Positions 1 to 10,653 of a stretch of DNA of 64,000 nucleotides are shown piece after piece (position 1 is the stretch's first letter; each line of letters opens with the position of its first letter). The notes below the pieces were generated by a model, which made no database searches, was not told where the DNA came from, and was given only the letters and a program-made list of their open reading frames with translations. A program made the translations under genes and the position numbers. This DNA comes from Blastomussa wellsi (lineage: Eukaryota; Cnidaria; Anthozoa; Scleractinia; Plerogyridae), in NCBI GenBank assembly GCA_947652115.1, contig OX393572.1, positions 7,102,031-7,166,030 of the forward strand, given 5' to 3'.

Positions 1-254
1 TGGACTGCATTAATTTTTAAGCAGTTGACCAACACGTGATAGGTCCGCAGGCGGAAGCCTGCGATTCAATTGAATTCATTGATTTGTCATATCGGTCCGA
101 TATATTTGAAAGATTGGCAATTTTGAATAAATGATTTACTAGGCCTTTGAACCCAAATGAGTTTTAAAGAAATAGTTTCAAGGCATTTAGATTCCACAAA
201 TTAAGAACTCGTTAACATAATGGTCACGTAATTGCAAGCGGAGTGAATGTGAAA

Positions 255-403
255 GATTAATTAATCAACATGACACGAGCGTGGGACAAAGAAAAATTCT
301 GAGTCCCCGACAGGAATCGAACCCATGACCTGCGATTCGATTCCTGTCTGGGACTCAGAATTTTTCTTTGTCCCACGCTCGTCTCATGTTGATTAATTAA
401 TCT
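255..403. repeat. palindromic repeat with tRNA T-arm-like core
   Basis: Both arms carry the same block in opposite orientation (GAGCGTGGGACAAAGAAAAA and its complement). It continues into a core resembling GGTTCGATTCCTGTC, the T-arm/B-box of a tRNA. Flanked by ATTAATTAATC on both sides. Confidence 0.7.
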
Positions 404-962
404 TTCACATTAAATTTACCGAGCTGAAAATTTGCCATCACTCTCATTTCCACAAGCGGAGTGAATGTTTGCATGTTCGAAATTCGACCCCTTTGTAGTC
501 TTTGTAGTCTTTGTAGGCTTCCGCTGAGCTAACAAAAGTTTATCCCTGGGAAAATGACCTTCAGTAAGGGATGATCAGTGGGTGACTGCTTTCCTGCAAT
601 GTTATGCGGCATTTTTAACCTAACGTGGAAGATTCCCTGAAAACTACAAGATGTAAAAATTTTATCATAGTGGCACTTTAATATATTTTTTTTTTGTGGG
701 CTTTTCTAAGGTTCCTAGTTGTCACTGGTATTAACAGCATAACAAAGAATTGGAAGCATGAAAAACTACATATCGTTTATAAGAGCACATAATAAGGTTT
801 CATATTTCATGATTTTTGATTGACAGATGAATTCCCGTGGAGTTATGACGTCATAAATGGGCATTTTTGTTTATTTTTTACCTTCAAAACTACATTATTT
901 TAGGTATAAAATCTAGGAAATACAAGCTAGGGACGTTTTAGGACTCAAATATATAAAAGCAA

Positions 963-1480
963 TGTGTCCATCGAGCGCGCGCGCTGAGGAAAAACAAAGG
1001 GCCAGAAGCCGTTTCGTAGCTTTGCTGGTAGTTTACCCTCTTAAATGGTCGGTGACCCCTACTTTTTTTCCATGAATATTGAGTTTATTTACAATTCTCG
1101 GCAGATTGTCAGATTGGGAAGTTTAAAATTTTTGAAGTTTTATGCTAGAGGGCATCGAATCCTGCCATCTTGCGGCTGTTAGGCGAGTGGAAATGTGGTC
1201 GCTAAATGCGAATTTTTACTTCAAGAAACTGCAGACCAATTGAATAACTTTATGGCTCCATTTAAACATCATTTGACAGAGATACGTTCATTTCAAAGAT
1301 TTATTTCCAAATTTTTTTGCTTACACTGTAGCTGTATACGCTAACGAACCGCGAGTTTTCAGATTTAGGGTGTTCTTCTGGCATGTTATCTCCAAAACGA
1401 AGTCGGTGGCCCCCCATTTTTGTTTTACCCATTATCTTACAGTAGTGAGAGTTTCAGAAAAAAATCAATGGTAGAAAATT
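963..1480. repeat. dispersed repeat R1, left copy
   Basis: This roughly 0.5-kb stretch recurs in inverted orientation at about 41990-42550. Shared landmarks are the ATGGTCGGTGACCCCTACTT block, the AATTCTCGGCAGATTGTCA block and the ACAGAGATACGTTCATTTCA block. No coding potential. Confidence 0.75.
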
Positions 1481-2049
1481 TTGCTGATCAGAAAAACCTC
1501 ACAACACTTCTCAGTGGCGTACTAGTTGTTTTGGATGCAAACTTGAATGCACTGCGTTGAAATCAATTTTTCGTGAAAAATAAACCTTAATACTTGCAGA
1601 GTTCTTACAGAAGGGGTTCGATTCATGTAGAATCGTCGCACCAAAACAGTCTATACATTTTAATAACCTACCATTCCCCTGCAAAACGGCACAAGCTACT
1701 TTCATATGTAAAGAAACCCTGGAAATCATGCATTCGCTCATTAAAATTCCCTTGCGTACCGTTGTACCCGAAACGTACAGTGAGCAAAAACGTGAAAAAC
1801 ACCCATCTTTTCGGCATCTCCTTTTCTGGCAATATTAAATCATTTCTCAACGCTGTTTACCTTGAAATCATAATGTATGGACTAAATACATTTGTTGAAC
1901 GCTTTCAGGCAGGGAAATTTACTAATGAATTACAAAAGCCTAAAGCCAGGAAACAAATATTCTTCGATCTTTCATTGGAGCCACAAAACCACAAGACGTT
2001 CGTTGTTCAAAACGCCATTGCCACTTCAATTTGACTTCTCGCGGACATT

Positions 2050-2374
2050 GTCACGGTTGTCTCCAAGCCAATGACAGCACAAGAAAATCATCACGTGATT
2101 TTTTCGAAGCTCATGCGTAGAACATATTTCGTCAGTGATAGAAAACTGTCCCAAAATTGTAAGCCAGTGGTTATAAGTTGCAAATATATAGCGTTTTGAT
2201 CAATCAGCGTTACTTGTAAGATCGGTGAGAAACCTGCGTAGCAGGCGTCGAAAGGGGAGGGGGAGTGGGACGGAGGGAAAAAAGGAGATAACGCCTGCCA
2301 CACAGGCTATCGATGAGAGGCGTCTTCGGAGGGTTCCAAGGCTTGCATCAAGTACGCGGCAGCGTTAAATGTGT
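2050..2374. repeat. dispersed repeat R2, left copy
   Basis: Matches 59158-59400 in reverse complement. It ends at a TACGCGGCAGCGTTAA boundary and contains the shared AATGACAGCACA and ATATATAGC blocks. Confidence 0.7.
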
Positions 2375-2520
2375 TCGGTGTGCCGGTTCAAGTCCTCCCA
2401 TGCAACTGATCTAGAGGTTTTCTGCTCTCAAGCTTTGCGTTGGTGAGCTGCGCCATCGCGTAGGGTGGTGAGATATACGTTTGTCCGTTTTGTTTTCTCC
2501 ATTTTCACTTGCATTACTTA

Positions 2521-2679
2521 GCCTGCGTTGCAGCCTGAATGTGTCACGAAATACTCGTATAGTCCGTCTGCGCAACGGCTCCCAAAAGCTTGTTCCGACC
2601 CCCCACAGGTTTACAAGGATCTGTGTAGCCGTTGCGCAGACGGACTATACCTGCGGTTTTGTTCGTCTGCGACGCAGGC
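2521..2679. repeat. foldback hairpin with 24-bp perfect inner arms
   Basis: Perfect complementary arms at 2557-2580 and 2627-2650, plus outer arms GCCTGCGTTGCAG / CTGCGACGCAGGC with one mismatch. Non-coding MITE-like element. Confidence 0.75.
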
Positions 2680-2933
2680 AAGCATTACTTTGCTGCATAG
2701 TTTTTCTAATGGCGCACAGTTGGCAAATGAAGAAGTTGCTTAGCCTTTTCAGGTAGCATAAAACTGCGTTATCGCTATGATCAATACATATCGTTCTTCA
2801 TATGCTAAATACCTTTCTATTTTTCGCGGTTTTAATGGCTTTCCTTGAGCCTCTGGGATGACAGGCTCTTTAGCTATAAACTTTAACCTGCTACTGTCGT
2901 TGAGAAATATAGCTCACAGAATAAACGTGTTAA

Positions 2934-3120
2934 TTAATTTAGACTGTTCACAGCTGCTCCATTTTTGCAACGCAAAAGAACGCGCGCGAGCAAAAAAAAA
3001 ATTATCGAGCGAAGCGCTAGGGGGTAGGAGTCCAGTTCTCTCGCGATTCATCCACCGCTTTAATTTCGCCGACCAAGGAAAAATACGAAAAAATAGCGTA
3101 CTGTGAACAGTCTAAATTAA
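2934..3120. mobile_element. MITE with 20-bp terminal inverted repeats
   Basis: Ends are TTAATTTAGACTGTTCACAG and its exact reverse complement, enclosing about 150 bp with GCGCGCGAGC and GAGCGAAGCGC. Nonautonomous DNA-element structure. Confidence 0.7.
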
Positions 3121-3860
3121 TTTGGATTAAATACTTAGTATTTTGGACACCTCTGTCACCACTTGAAGGCATGTCACTTTCATCTTTGTGATTCAATCGA
3201 AAATAGAGTTTACCTGCCTTGCTTTGGTGTTAGAACTTGAAAATTTTCACTGCACTTAAATTTCACGATTTTAAAAAAGTCAAAATTAAGGTGTAAGCAA
3301 AAAATAAGTATCGCGATGACGCAAAAATTAACTGTCTTTGTGTCCATTGTTGTACAATTTAATAATCCTGACCCAAATTTCAGCCTTGGGCTCGTACACG
3401 TTCTTAGGATGTTCTGAAAGCTTTGGCTTTTCTGGATCAGCGTTCTTATTAGAAACAATGCTTTCGTTGTTACTGTTGACGTATAATAATAGCTGCTTTG
3501 GTTTTGCTATTGTTAATTTCGTCGCTTTACCGTAGTTCAAGGAATGTTTAATACATTATCTTATCAAAGAAATACAGTGCAATCCCGCCTTTCGCTAACC
3601 TCGTAATTGCGGTCAATTTTTTTGGTCCCGGCGAAACGCCCATACATTTTCTTATACTAGTATAAAGGTCTGTATAGAGACACTGTCACGAACAGTTTTC
3701 GGCTTTTTTAGTAAAATGGGCACAATGTTATAATTATGGCTAAGTTCTTTAGTATACAAAATGCTGCTAGAACGTAAAGATATAGATATCAATCAAATTG
3801 TTTAAGGAAGATGGTGACCGTAAATAGTTTTCATCAATTTTTCGAAATCACAAGACAAAA

Positions 3861-3977
3861 CTCGATTCGCTCCGACGAAGGGCTAACACAGGAAACGTCA
3901 GCAATTGAATCTCTTTACGGTGGCCAATTGACATTATCAACCCAGTTGATAAAACCAAATTATATTGTTATACTTAA

Positions 3978-3978
<1 letters not shown>
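3861..3978 (+). mobile_element. Penelope-type terminal fragment, copy 1
   Basis: Shares GATTCGCTCCGACGAAGGGC and the ATTATCAACCCAGTTGATAA block with copies at 13582-13680 and 16573-16678. In this copy the stem after GGGCTAAC is broken. Downstream CACAGTTTCTTTAGAAAC is the inverted form of the block that opens copy 2. Confidence 0.6.
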
Positions 3979-4016
<38 letters not shown>

Positions 4017-4883
4017 TCTATTCACTTGAAAAAGTCAGCTTTTCAAGATGAGATTTTAACTTCCTGATGGTATCATAATATCATTCTATATTTAACTTCA
4101 GTACACTGGTATAGTATTTTTTTAAAAAATTGATCACTGTTTGTAGGTTCAATTGGTGTAAACACGTTTTTGGGCTGTTGAAGTTTTGAAGTTATACTCG
4201 TGTCAGTGTTCTTTAATGCCGGCGGTCACTTTGTTTCGTTATACGGCAACGGCCACATTCTGAAATCCCAACCTCGCCAATACGGTATTAACATGACTTT
4301 TTGAGGGATTGTTTATTGGCGCCCGCGTTGTGTCTGATTGGTTTAAATTCATCGCGCGAACCAATCAGCTTCAGGGCCGTTGCGGCCCGCACAGCGTGTG
4401 TTTTGACGATCAATTTGGCCAAGAATATGGTTAATAATGCTTTATAATTTTACCCCCTTAATACGGCCACTCAAACCAAATACGCATTCGTAACGTAACG
4501 TGATGTACGTCAAAGAGGTCGGGGCTCTGGTTTTGAGAAGGATATGTGCAGCCAAGTCTGTTCTTGTTTCGATTTTTGAATCTAGTCATGTTCATCAAAG
4601 TTCCAGTAAAGTTTCTGCACTGTGGATGTTTATTAAAAAATTTACAGTTGATTAGAAGTACAAATCTAGCTGTCAGGACCAGCAAACAGCTTGAAAGAAA
4701 TTTTTCATCGCGAAGCCATGTTTGAGTATTTTTCTTTGTTATAAACGTGAGTCACAAAGGATTCTACAGATTGTACCTAAACTGTTCATGAAATGCTGTC
4801 GTTAAGGTTTGCTAAGTTAGCAAACCTGACAAACCTCAACTAGGCTCAAATTAGGATAAAATTTTAGTTCCCCAAAACTGCAA

Positions 4884-4909
4884 GGGTTAGGGTTAGGGTT
4901 AGGGTTAGG
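4884..4909 (+). repeat. short interstitial telomere-type repeat
   Basis: Four consecutive GGGTTA units plus a partial unit. The same hexamer forms the telomeres of cnidarians and most animals. Confidence 0.9.
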
Positions 4910-6020
4910 CCAATAATTCAAAGCTCGAAGGGCCCAAACTTTCTTGGGCCCCAACCTTAATTGGTAATAGAAACATTACCATATTTTACCATACACCAAA
5001 ACAAAGGAATCGAATTACATCAACGGTAAAACTGAACTACAACAGACACATCTGTATTTTAAAATTACCACATCCACTATTCATTATTTCTTACTGAAAT
5101 AGGAAATATTTATTCGTCTAAATTTTCCTTATAGTTAACTTCAATCTGCACAATTTAAAGTTAACAATAAATTATTTTACGATGTTAAGTTTTATACATT
5201 TCTCAGTGATTTACAATCACATTGATGGGACATTACCTGCACCCATTATTAACTGATTAAATACTTACATCTCTTTCTATCATTTACTTGTTGTCTTGGT
5301 TTCTCACGAGCGTCAAACCAATCTCGTCCCCAGAGCCCGCGATCAATTTCGACCTCTAGCCGGTCCCAATTTCTTAGCATACGCAGAAAACTCGGTCTGG
5401 AGTCCAGTTTCAGCCAATCAGATTTAACAATGATTCCGTGTTAGGTCACTCGAGGTTACGATTCATGGTTCTGACCAAGAGGACCCCCGCCCCTGAGGAC
5501 GAGAATAGCGTCAAACCTAGTGGCGACTAATAACCTAACACTTGACTAACATCAACAATATTCACGAATCTGATTAGTTCTGAGGACGCCCTGTTTTTCA
5601 CCAAATTGGAGCGCGAGCTAAGTGTCCAATAACAAGGTTTGCGTCCAGCACATGGGCGCGCTCTTTAATACCTTCAGGTTTCAAAAAATGTTTTCTGTCA
5701 GGCTTCACTTCATCTAAAGTTTCCTTGAATTTTGTTATAGAAGTAACGATTAAATTGGTAACAGGACTTCGTCTCGTACAATTGGCCATTTAATTCAAAA
5801 CGAGTTTAAGTGCGAAACTATTCATATGGGAATAGCGTTGTTTTGCATGTGAATGAAGACGGGTAAAACACATTTTCATATCAATGGTTTCGCACTTAGA
5901 CTCTGTTTGACGCCGAGGCAAAAGAGAACTTGGAAATGGCCCATTCCGTCTATGGATACCAATTTGATTAATCACTCGTATGCTTACAGACCGAACTGGG
6001 CTCTACTCCTATGACAATTA

Positions 6021-6392
6021 TTAGGGAGCTTAAGCAATGACGACGGCGACGGCTAGGACGACGCCTGCTTAAAAATGAATCTAAATTTTACGCACGAATC
6101 TCGCAATTGCCTTGATGTCTTTGGTGCATCTATCGCTTTCAAACGTAGTTCTTGTAGAAAATATAAGGACGGCGTTTATTTTCAAACAGAAAAACGAAAA
6201 TTTAGCCGTCGAGGTTCACGTTCTCCAAAGTACTCAGAAATTGGTCATTTCACGTTGTTGTTTTGCAGAAGACGGCAAAGAAATGTACAAATAATTATAA
6301 CGCACGTGCAGAGCTATTGTACTGCTCATTAAATCTTTTGTTTAGCGACGTTCTCGTTGACGTTGCCGTCGTGGTTTGCTTAAGCTCCCTAA
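6021..6392. mobile_element. MITE with TTAGGGAGCTTAAGCA termini
   Basis: Exact 16-bp terminal inverted repeats (6021-6036 and 6377-6392) flanked by TTA on both sides. The interior is non-coding. Confidence 0.75.
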
Positions 6393-6547
6393 TTAACTTT
6401 ATATCGACTTTCAATCATCTTCCTTTTTCACTATAAAGGTGATATTACATGTGAAGTTTCCCGGCATCAGTATCAGATTTAGCTCCTGGCGATATTCACA
6501 AATAAATCCAGTTAAAACCGCAGACAAATATGTGAGCATACAAATTT

Positions 6548-6718
6548 CTACACCTCCGTATCTTTCTGCATCTGTAAGGCATCCATCTGATCCAGTATAA
6601 AGGTAACAGTGTTTTGCCTCAAAGAATTCAGATGATTTTGCAACAATCCTAACTTGTGCGTAGCGTTTTGTAAGTCCCTGTGAAGTCGGACATTTTCCGC
6701 TAGGATCGCCTCATTTGC
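6548..6718 (-). CDS. RASGRP: RASGRP exon 17 (coiled coil and stop)
   Basis: Codes a leucine-rich coiled coil, with ILAENVRLHRDLQ and LGLLQNHLNSLRQ, and ends at TAG 6550-6548. The phase-0 acceptor TTTCAG joins exon 16. No clear polyadenylation signal was picked out downstream. Confidence 0.8.
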   Translation of the reverse strand, partial: ANEAILAENVRLHRDLQNATHKLGLLQNHLNSLRQNTVTFILDQMDALQMQKDTEV

Positions 6719-9700
6719 CTGAAATATTGAATGCAAGAACAAATCAGAGGATTGTATTGACGTGAAAAGAAAGAATAATTAATCCTAACGCTGGGTTCCA
6801 GATACGTTTTTGAGACAGTGGTGTCATAAGGAATTTCAACAGGTCAAATTGCCACTGCCCTGACTAAATCATTAGACACTTGGAGCAATCATATATTCCG
6901 AGAGTGCGCTCCTTCAATCAGCTTTAATCTGATGATTTCTTTTCCCAAAGTTCAACCCTTGGTTATTGCTAAAATATAACTGCAGGCGTACAGGTTGAAT
7001 AATCGTTTTCGTGGCTTGGAAGCCAACAAATTGAGCAGTCAGTAAAATTTAGCCATTCTCACGGCAATTAAACATCTGACAAATGAAAGCGCGAGCGCTT
7101 CAAGGAGGTTTATCTCTTCTCTAGCGTGCAATGTAGGCGTTTTTGATAACCGAGTGTTGGGTAATTTTGTTCGCGCGTTTGGCCTTGGAGTCGCAAACGT
7201 TGGGGATTGGGGCAGGAGTTGGAGGAACTCTCTCTCCCCTCCCCCTCCCCGTCCTATGTTTCAGCCAGCTATCTTCTCCATTGTGGTCGATTCTGACTCG
7301 CTCCATCCCTCTGGGTGTTTCCTCGTCCACGATGGCGGCTGAAGATCATGCAGCGCTCATGACCAATAAATACACGTTCTCTCCAGACTAGTATATAAAG
7401 CAGAAAGGTTACAATCCCAGAAAGCAATCGGAGCACGTCGCCATCAGTGCTTTTACTATTACCAAATGTGTAGAGTAGACCCTTTGCAGCTTACAGCCAC
7501 TTGAAACAAACACGTTGCTTGTGAGCAAGCTTTGCCCTGGGTCATGAAGTCGCTTTGTTTTGCTCACTCTCAATACTCAAGTTTTCTTGGACGAACCCGA
7601 GACCTTCCGCACGGCAATCTGGCGCTATACCAACTGAGTTAACCAGGTGGCCGTTGTCTCGGCGCGTCGCCTGATCACCAGCCAGGTGCAATTTTGTAGC
7701 GTGTGGCTGCAAGCTGCAAAGGTCCCATACGGGCTCTTATCAACTGACCTGCTGGGCACGAAGAAGTTGTCTGTACTGTTCTATCGGTACACTGACACAC
7801 TCGCCATTTAAAGACTTCAGTGACTCCTCGGATAAGTGTTTGTGAAGCTTCATTTTGTTTTTCCATTTGTTAATTCTCAACATCTCCACTTTATGAAGGG
7901 ATTTTTCTAGGACTGAAACAGTTCACAAGGAAACAGTAAGTAAAACAATTAGCACTTACTACTCCATTTTCTAAATAAGATTAAGTTTTATTGTAGTTTG
8001 TCAGGTGGGCAAAATAGAGGCAATACAGAGATAACACCGACTTTGTTCTAATCCGAGGGGCGATGTAGCAGCTCTCGTAAGGTCTCACATGAATGGCTTG
8101 CGACACATTGAGAGGATAATAGAACAAACAACAGGAACAATGCCCCTTAGCCCCTAAAACAATAGCAACTGCTGCCAGTAGAATTACAAGCTGATCAGTA
8201 TGCAGGAGCTGCGCGCCAGCTAGCTCAGATAAAATAAAATGAAAGAAACTCCAAATAGTTGTAGGTTGTTTACCATTTAGACGGGGAAACCGGTTGGTCG
8301 ACGGTTTGTGCAAATGGAAAGCAATACACTGGAAATTTCTGTTTGGGAATGGCGTGTTCCATTTAAAAAACAGACCCAGCTTACCGAGAGAGCCAAGGGC
8401 GAGTTTGACATATTGGCCTAGGGCCTGGAAGTTGTGCCGAATGGCAAATGGAAAGCAAATTTTCCATTCGGAAATTCCGTTTGGGAATTTTGGTCTACCA
8501 TTCAAGAAATCCCGTTTTCCCGAGAAAATTTCCGTTCGGGGAGACAAAATTAGTCTTTCCATTTACATTCCATCCGAAATTTCCGGATTTTTTTGGTAAA
8601 TGGTAAACAACTGTAATCTCATGACTGGATAGTCAATACATTAACTCTGGAGGGAAGCACAATATTACGGCTTTATTGCAACACCATCATCTGGTGTGAA
8701 GTACAAGAGTGGGCTACTGGTGAGTTCCTTAAACTCTAGAATTTTGGTATGCCTTCTAAACTTCCCAAAGGTATCCATAACTCGATATACACAAAGCAAA
8801 AGGCATGGACCAATTCTTTTATAACAGAGCGGCAACATTTGCGCGCAAAACGACTGGAACCTGGAACCCAGGCTTTCGCTCTTTTGTGTTTCGAATGTTG
8901 TGAATATTTATACCGCGAACGTTAGCCAATGAGCGCGCGAGAATTTTTGCAGTTATAGTAAAATTAAATATACCGGAATGAATAAAAGACCAGCAGGCCA
9001 GTGCTACCTGACGATGCCTCGAATGATTTATTCTTCTTACCATTCAGCTGGGGCGACGACTTTTGACGACATCCTCTGACTATCTCTCCTTTGCAATTCT
9101 TGTGACAGTTTATGTGACAATCTAAAAGACACCAGCAAACTGTTCAAATGCAAATAAACTCTTTGTGAACATGGAAACAATACCCGTGAAAAATGAGAGC
9201 ACTCCCTTGAAAACAAGAAATACACCAATTCGGCTGACGTGTTTACATCCTTGTTGCTGCCCGATTCAGAATATGCGGTGATTCATTTGGGAAGTTGCAA
9301 TTGTTCTTTTCGTAGACACTCGCATGCACTCGGTTGCGTGTGAAAAATTGCACAATTTGTAATCTCCCAAATGAGTCATCACGATATGAATGGGTAGAAG
9401 CGAGGATGTAAACACGTTAGTCGAATAGGTCTATCTGCGAGAAAAATTTAGTACGTTGGAGGCCAAATGTTACTGCCTTTAAAACACATAATTTTGTCAT
9501 TAATTATATAGCTACACCAAAATCCATTATTGTCAACAGATGCATTTTATTAACTTTTGCCAACTGTCCAAATTTAAAATAAATTGGACAGTTTTTGCTC
9601 AAACTGTCCAATTTAAGAAAAATCTGGATACCTTCCATAAACCAATCAATTGTCAAGAAAAACTAGTTTGGAGGGCGAAACATTTGCCATGTTGGTATAT

Positions 9701-10492
9701 TTTTGGATGCTATATAATTAATAGGTAACAGGACTACATGCTTGTCCAATTTGGAAATAATTGGATTCAAAAAATTCCTCGAACTGCCAAATTGGACTCG
9801 GCCTACGGCCTTGTCCAATTTCGCAGTCCTCGGAATTTTTCTCATCCAATTATTTTCAAATTGGACAGCATGTAGTCCTATTTCATATACTAATCTCGAG
9901 ATAATCAGATTAAAAAAATCTCAAGCGTTTTCCAACATTTGCTGAAATATGCACTGTCTGGGACGTCGGTGATAGATTTAGCTTGTTACCAATCTTCTAG
10001 ATTCTTTTTAATTGCTTTGCTCCAGTCCCAAATACAGAATGTCGAGAGAATCTGAACCAGGGCTGGCGTTTGAAATCCCCGATCGTCTGGGATTTTCCCA
10101 ATATATGAAAACCGTCAGGCTTTACAATGTTACCCAAATATGTCAAAAGTATGAATTTTTCCTGAATTTATAACATGTCATCCCCAAACATTTTGTGAAC
10201 GCTCTCATAGAATTTGTACAAATTTGCCAACATTGAGGCAACTATGAGGAACCAGCTCCATTGCTTGATTTCCGAAAAGAACCACCTGGTGCCGTGGAAT
10301 ACACCGAATGCAAATACCAGTCCTCGATGCTTTGTTTTGACCAGAAAGTCTTGCTTCGTTGTCGATTTGGTTCGTTTTTTCGCACTCCCTACACATTTTT
10401 TTTGTTTCTGAATGCCTCGAGAAGTGATAGAAATCTTTTACCGTTCACCTCTAAGGGAAAGTAGTGGATTAACCCTTTCCTGCCCAAGCGTG

Positions 10493-10539
<47 letters not shown>

Positions 10540-10606
10540 AGGGAGACCCCTTGGGCAGTAAAGGGTTAAAAAACTATCTCCCTTAACCCTTTCCTGCCCA
10601 AGCGTG

Positions 10607-10653
<47 letters not shown>

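Larger units (their letters stand above)
1..6547. other. left flank without a recognisable gene
   Basis: The open frames here are short, lack splice context and mostly run through repeats. Apart from the repeats listed separately (255-403, 963-1480, 2050-2374, 2521-2679, 2934-3120, 3861-3978, 4884-4909, 6021-6392) I see nothing that can be supported. It includes the 3' flank of RASGRP. Confidence 0.6.

Noticed and set aside
1594..2034. 146-codon plus-strand open frame
   Set aside because: Low-information sequence without domain, promoter or splice context; its end runs into repeat R2.
5598..5975. Two short minus-strand frames
   Set aside because: No domain, no splice signals that link them, and no codon pattern that sets them apart from the surrounding DNA.
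7590..7660. Functional tRNA gene on the minus strand
   Set aside because: A- and B-box-like words are present but the acceptor stem does not pair and the anticodon arm is irregular.
7981..8562. 193-codon minus-strand open frame
   Set aside because: It runs through a palindromic MITE (8266-8613), has no recognisable domain, and the complementary frame is also open because of the symmetry.
8819..9228. Minus-strand frames overlapping RASGRP exon 15 in other phases
   Set aside because: Only the frame giving the C1 zinc-ligand spacing joins both neighbouring exons; the rest are shadows or repeat-derived.
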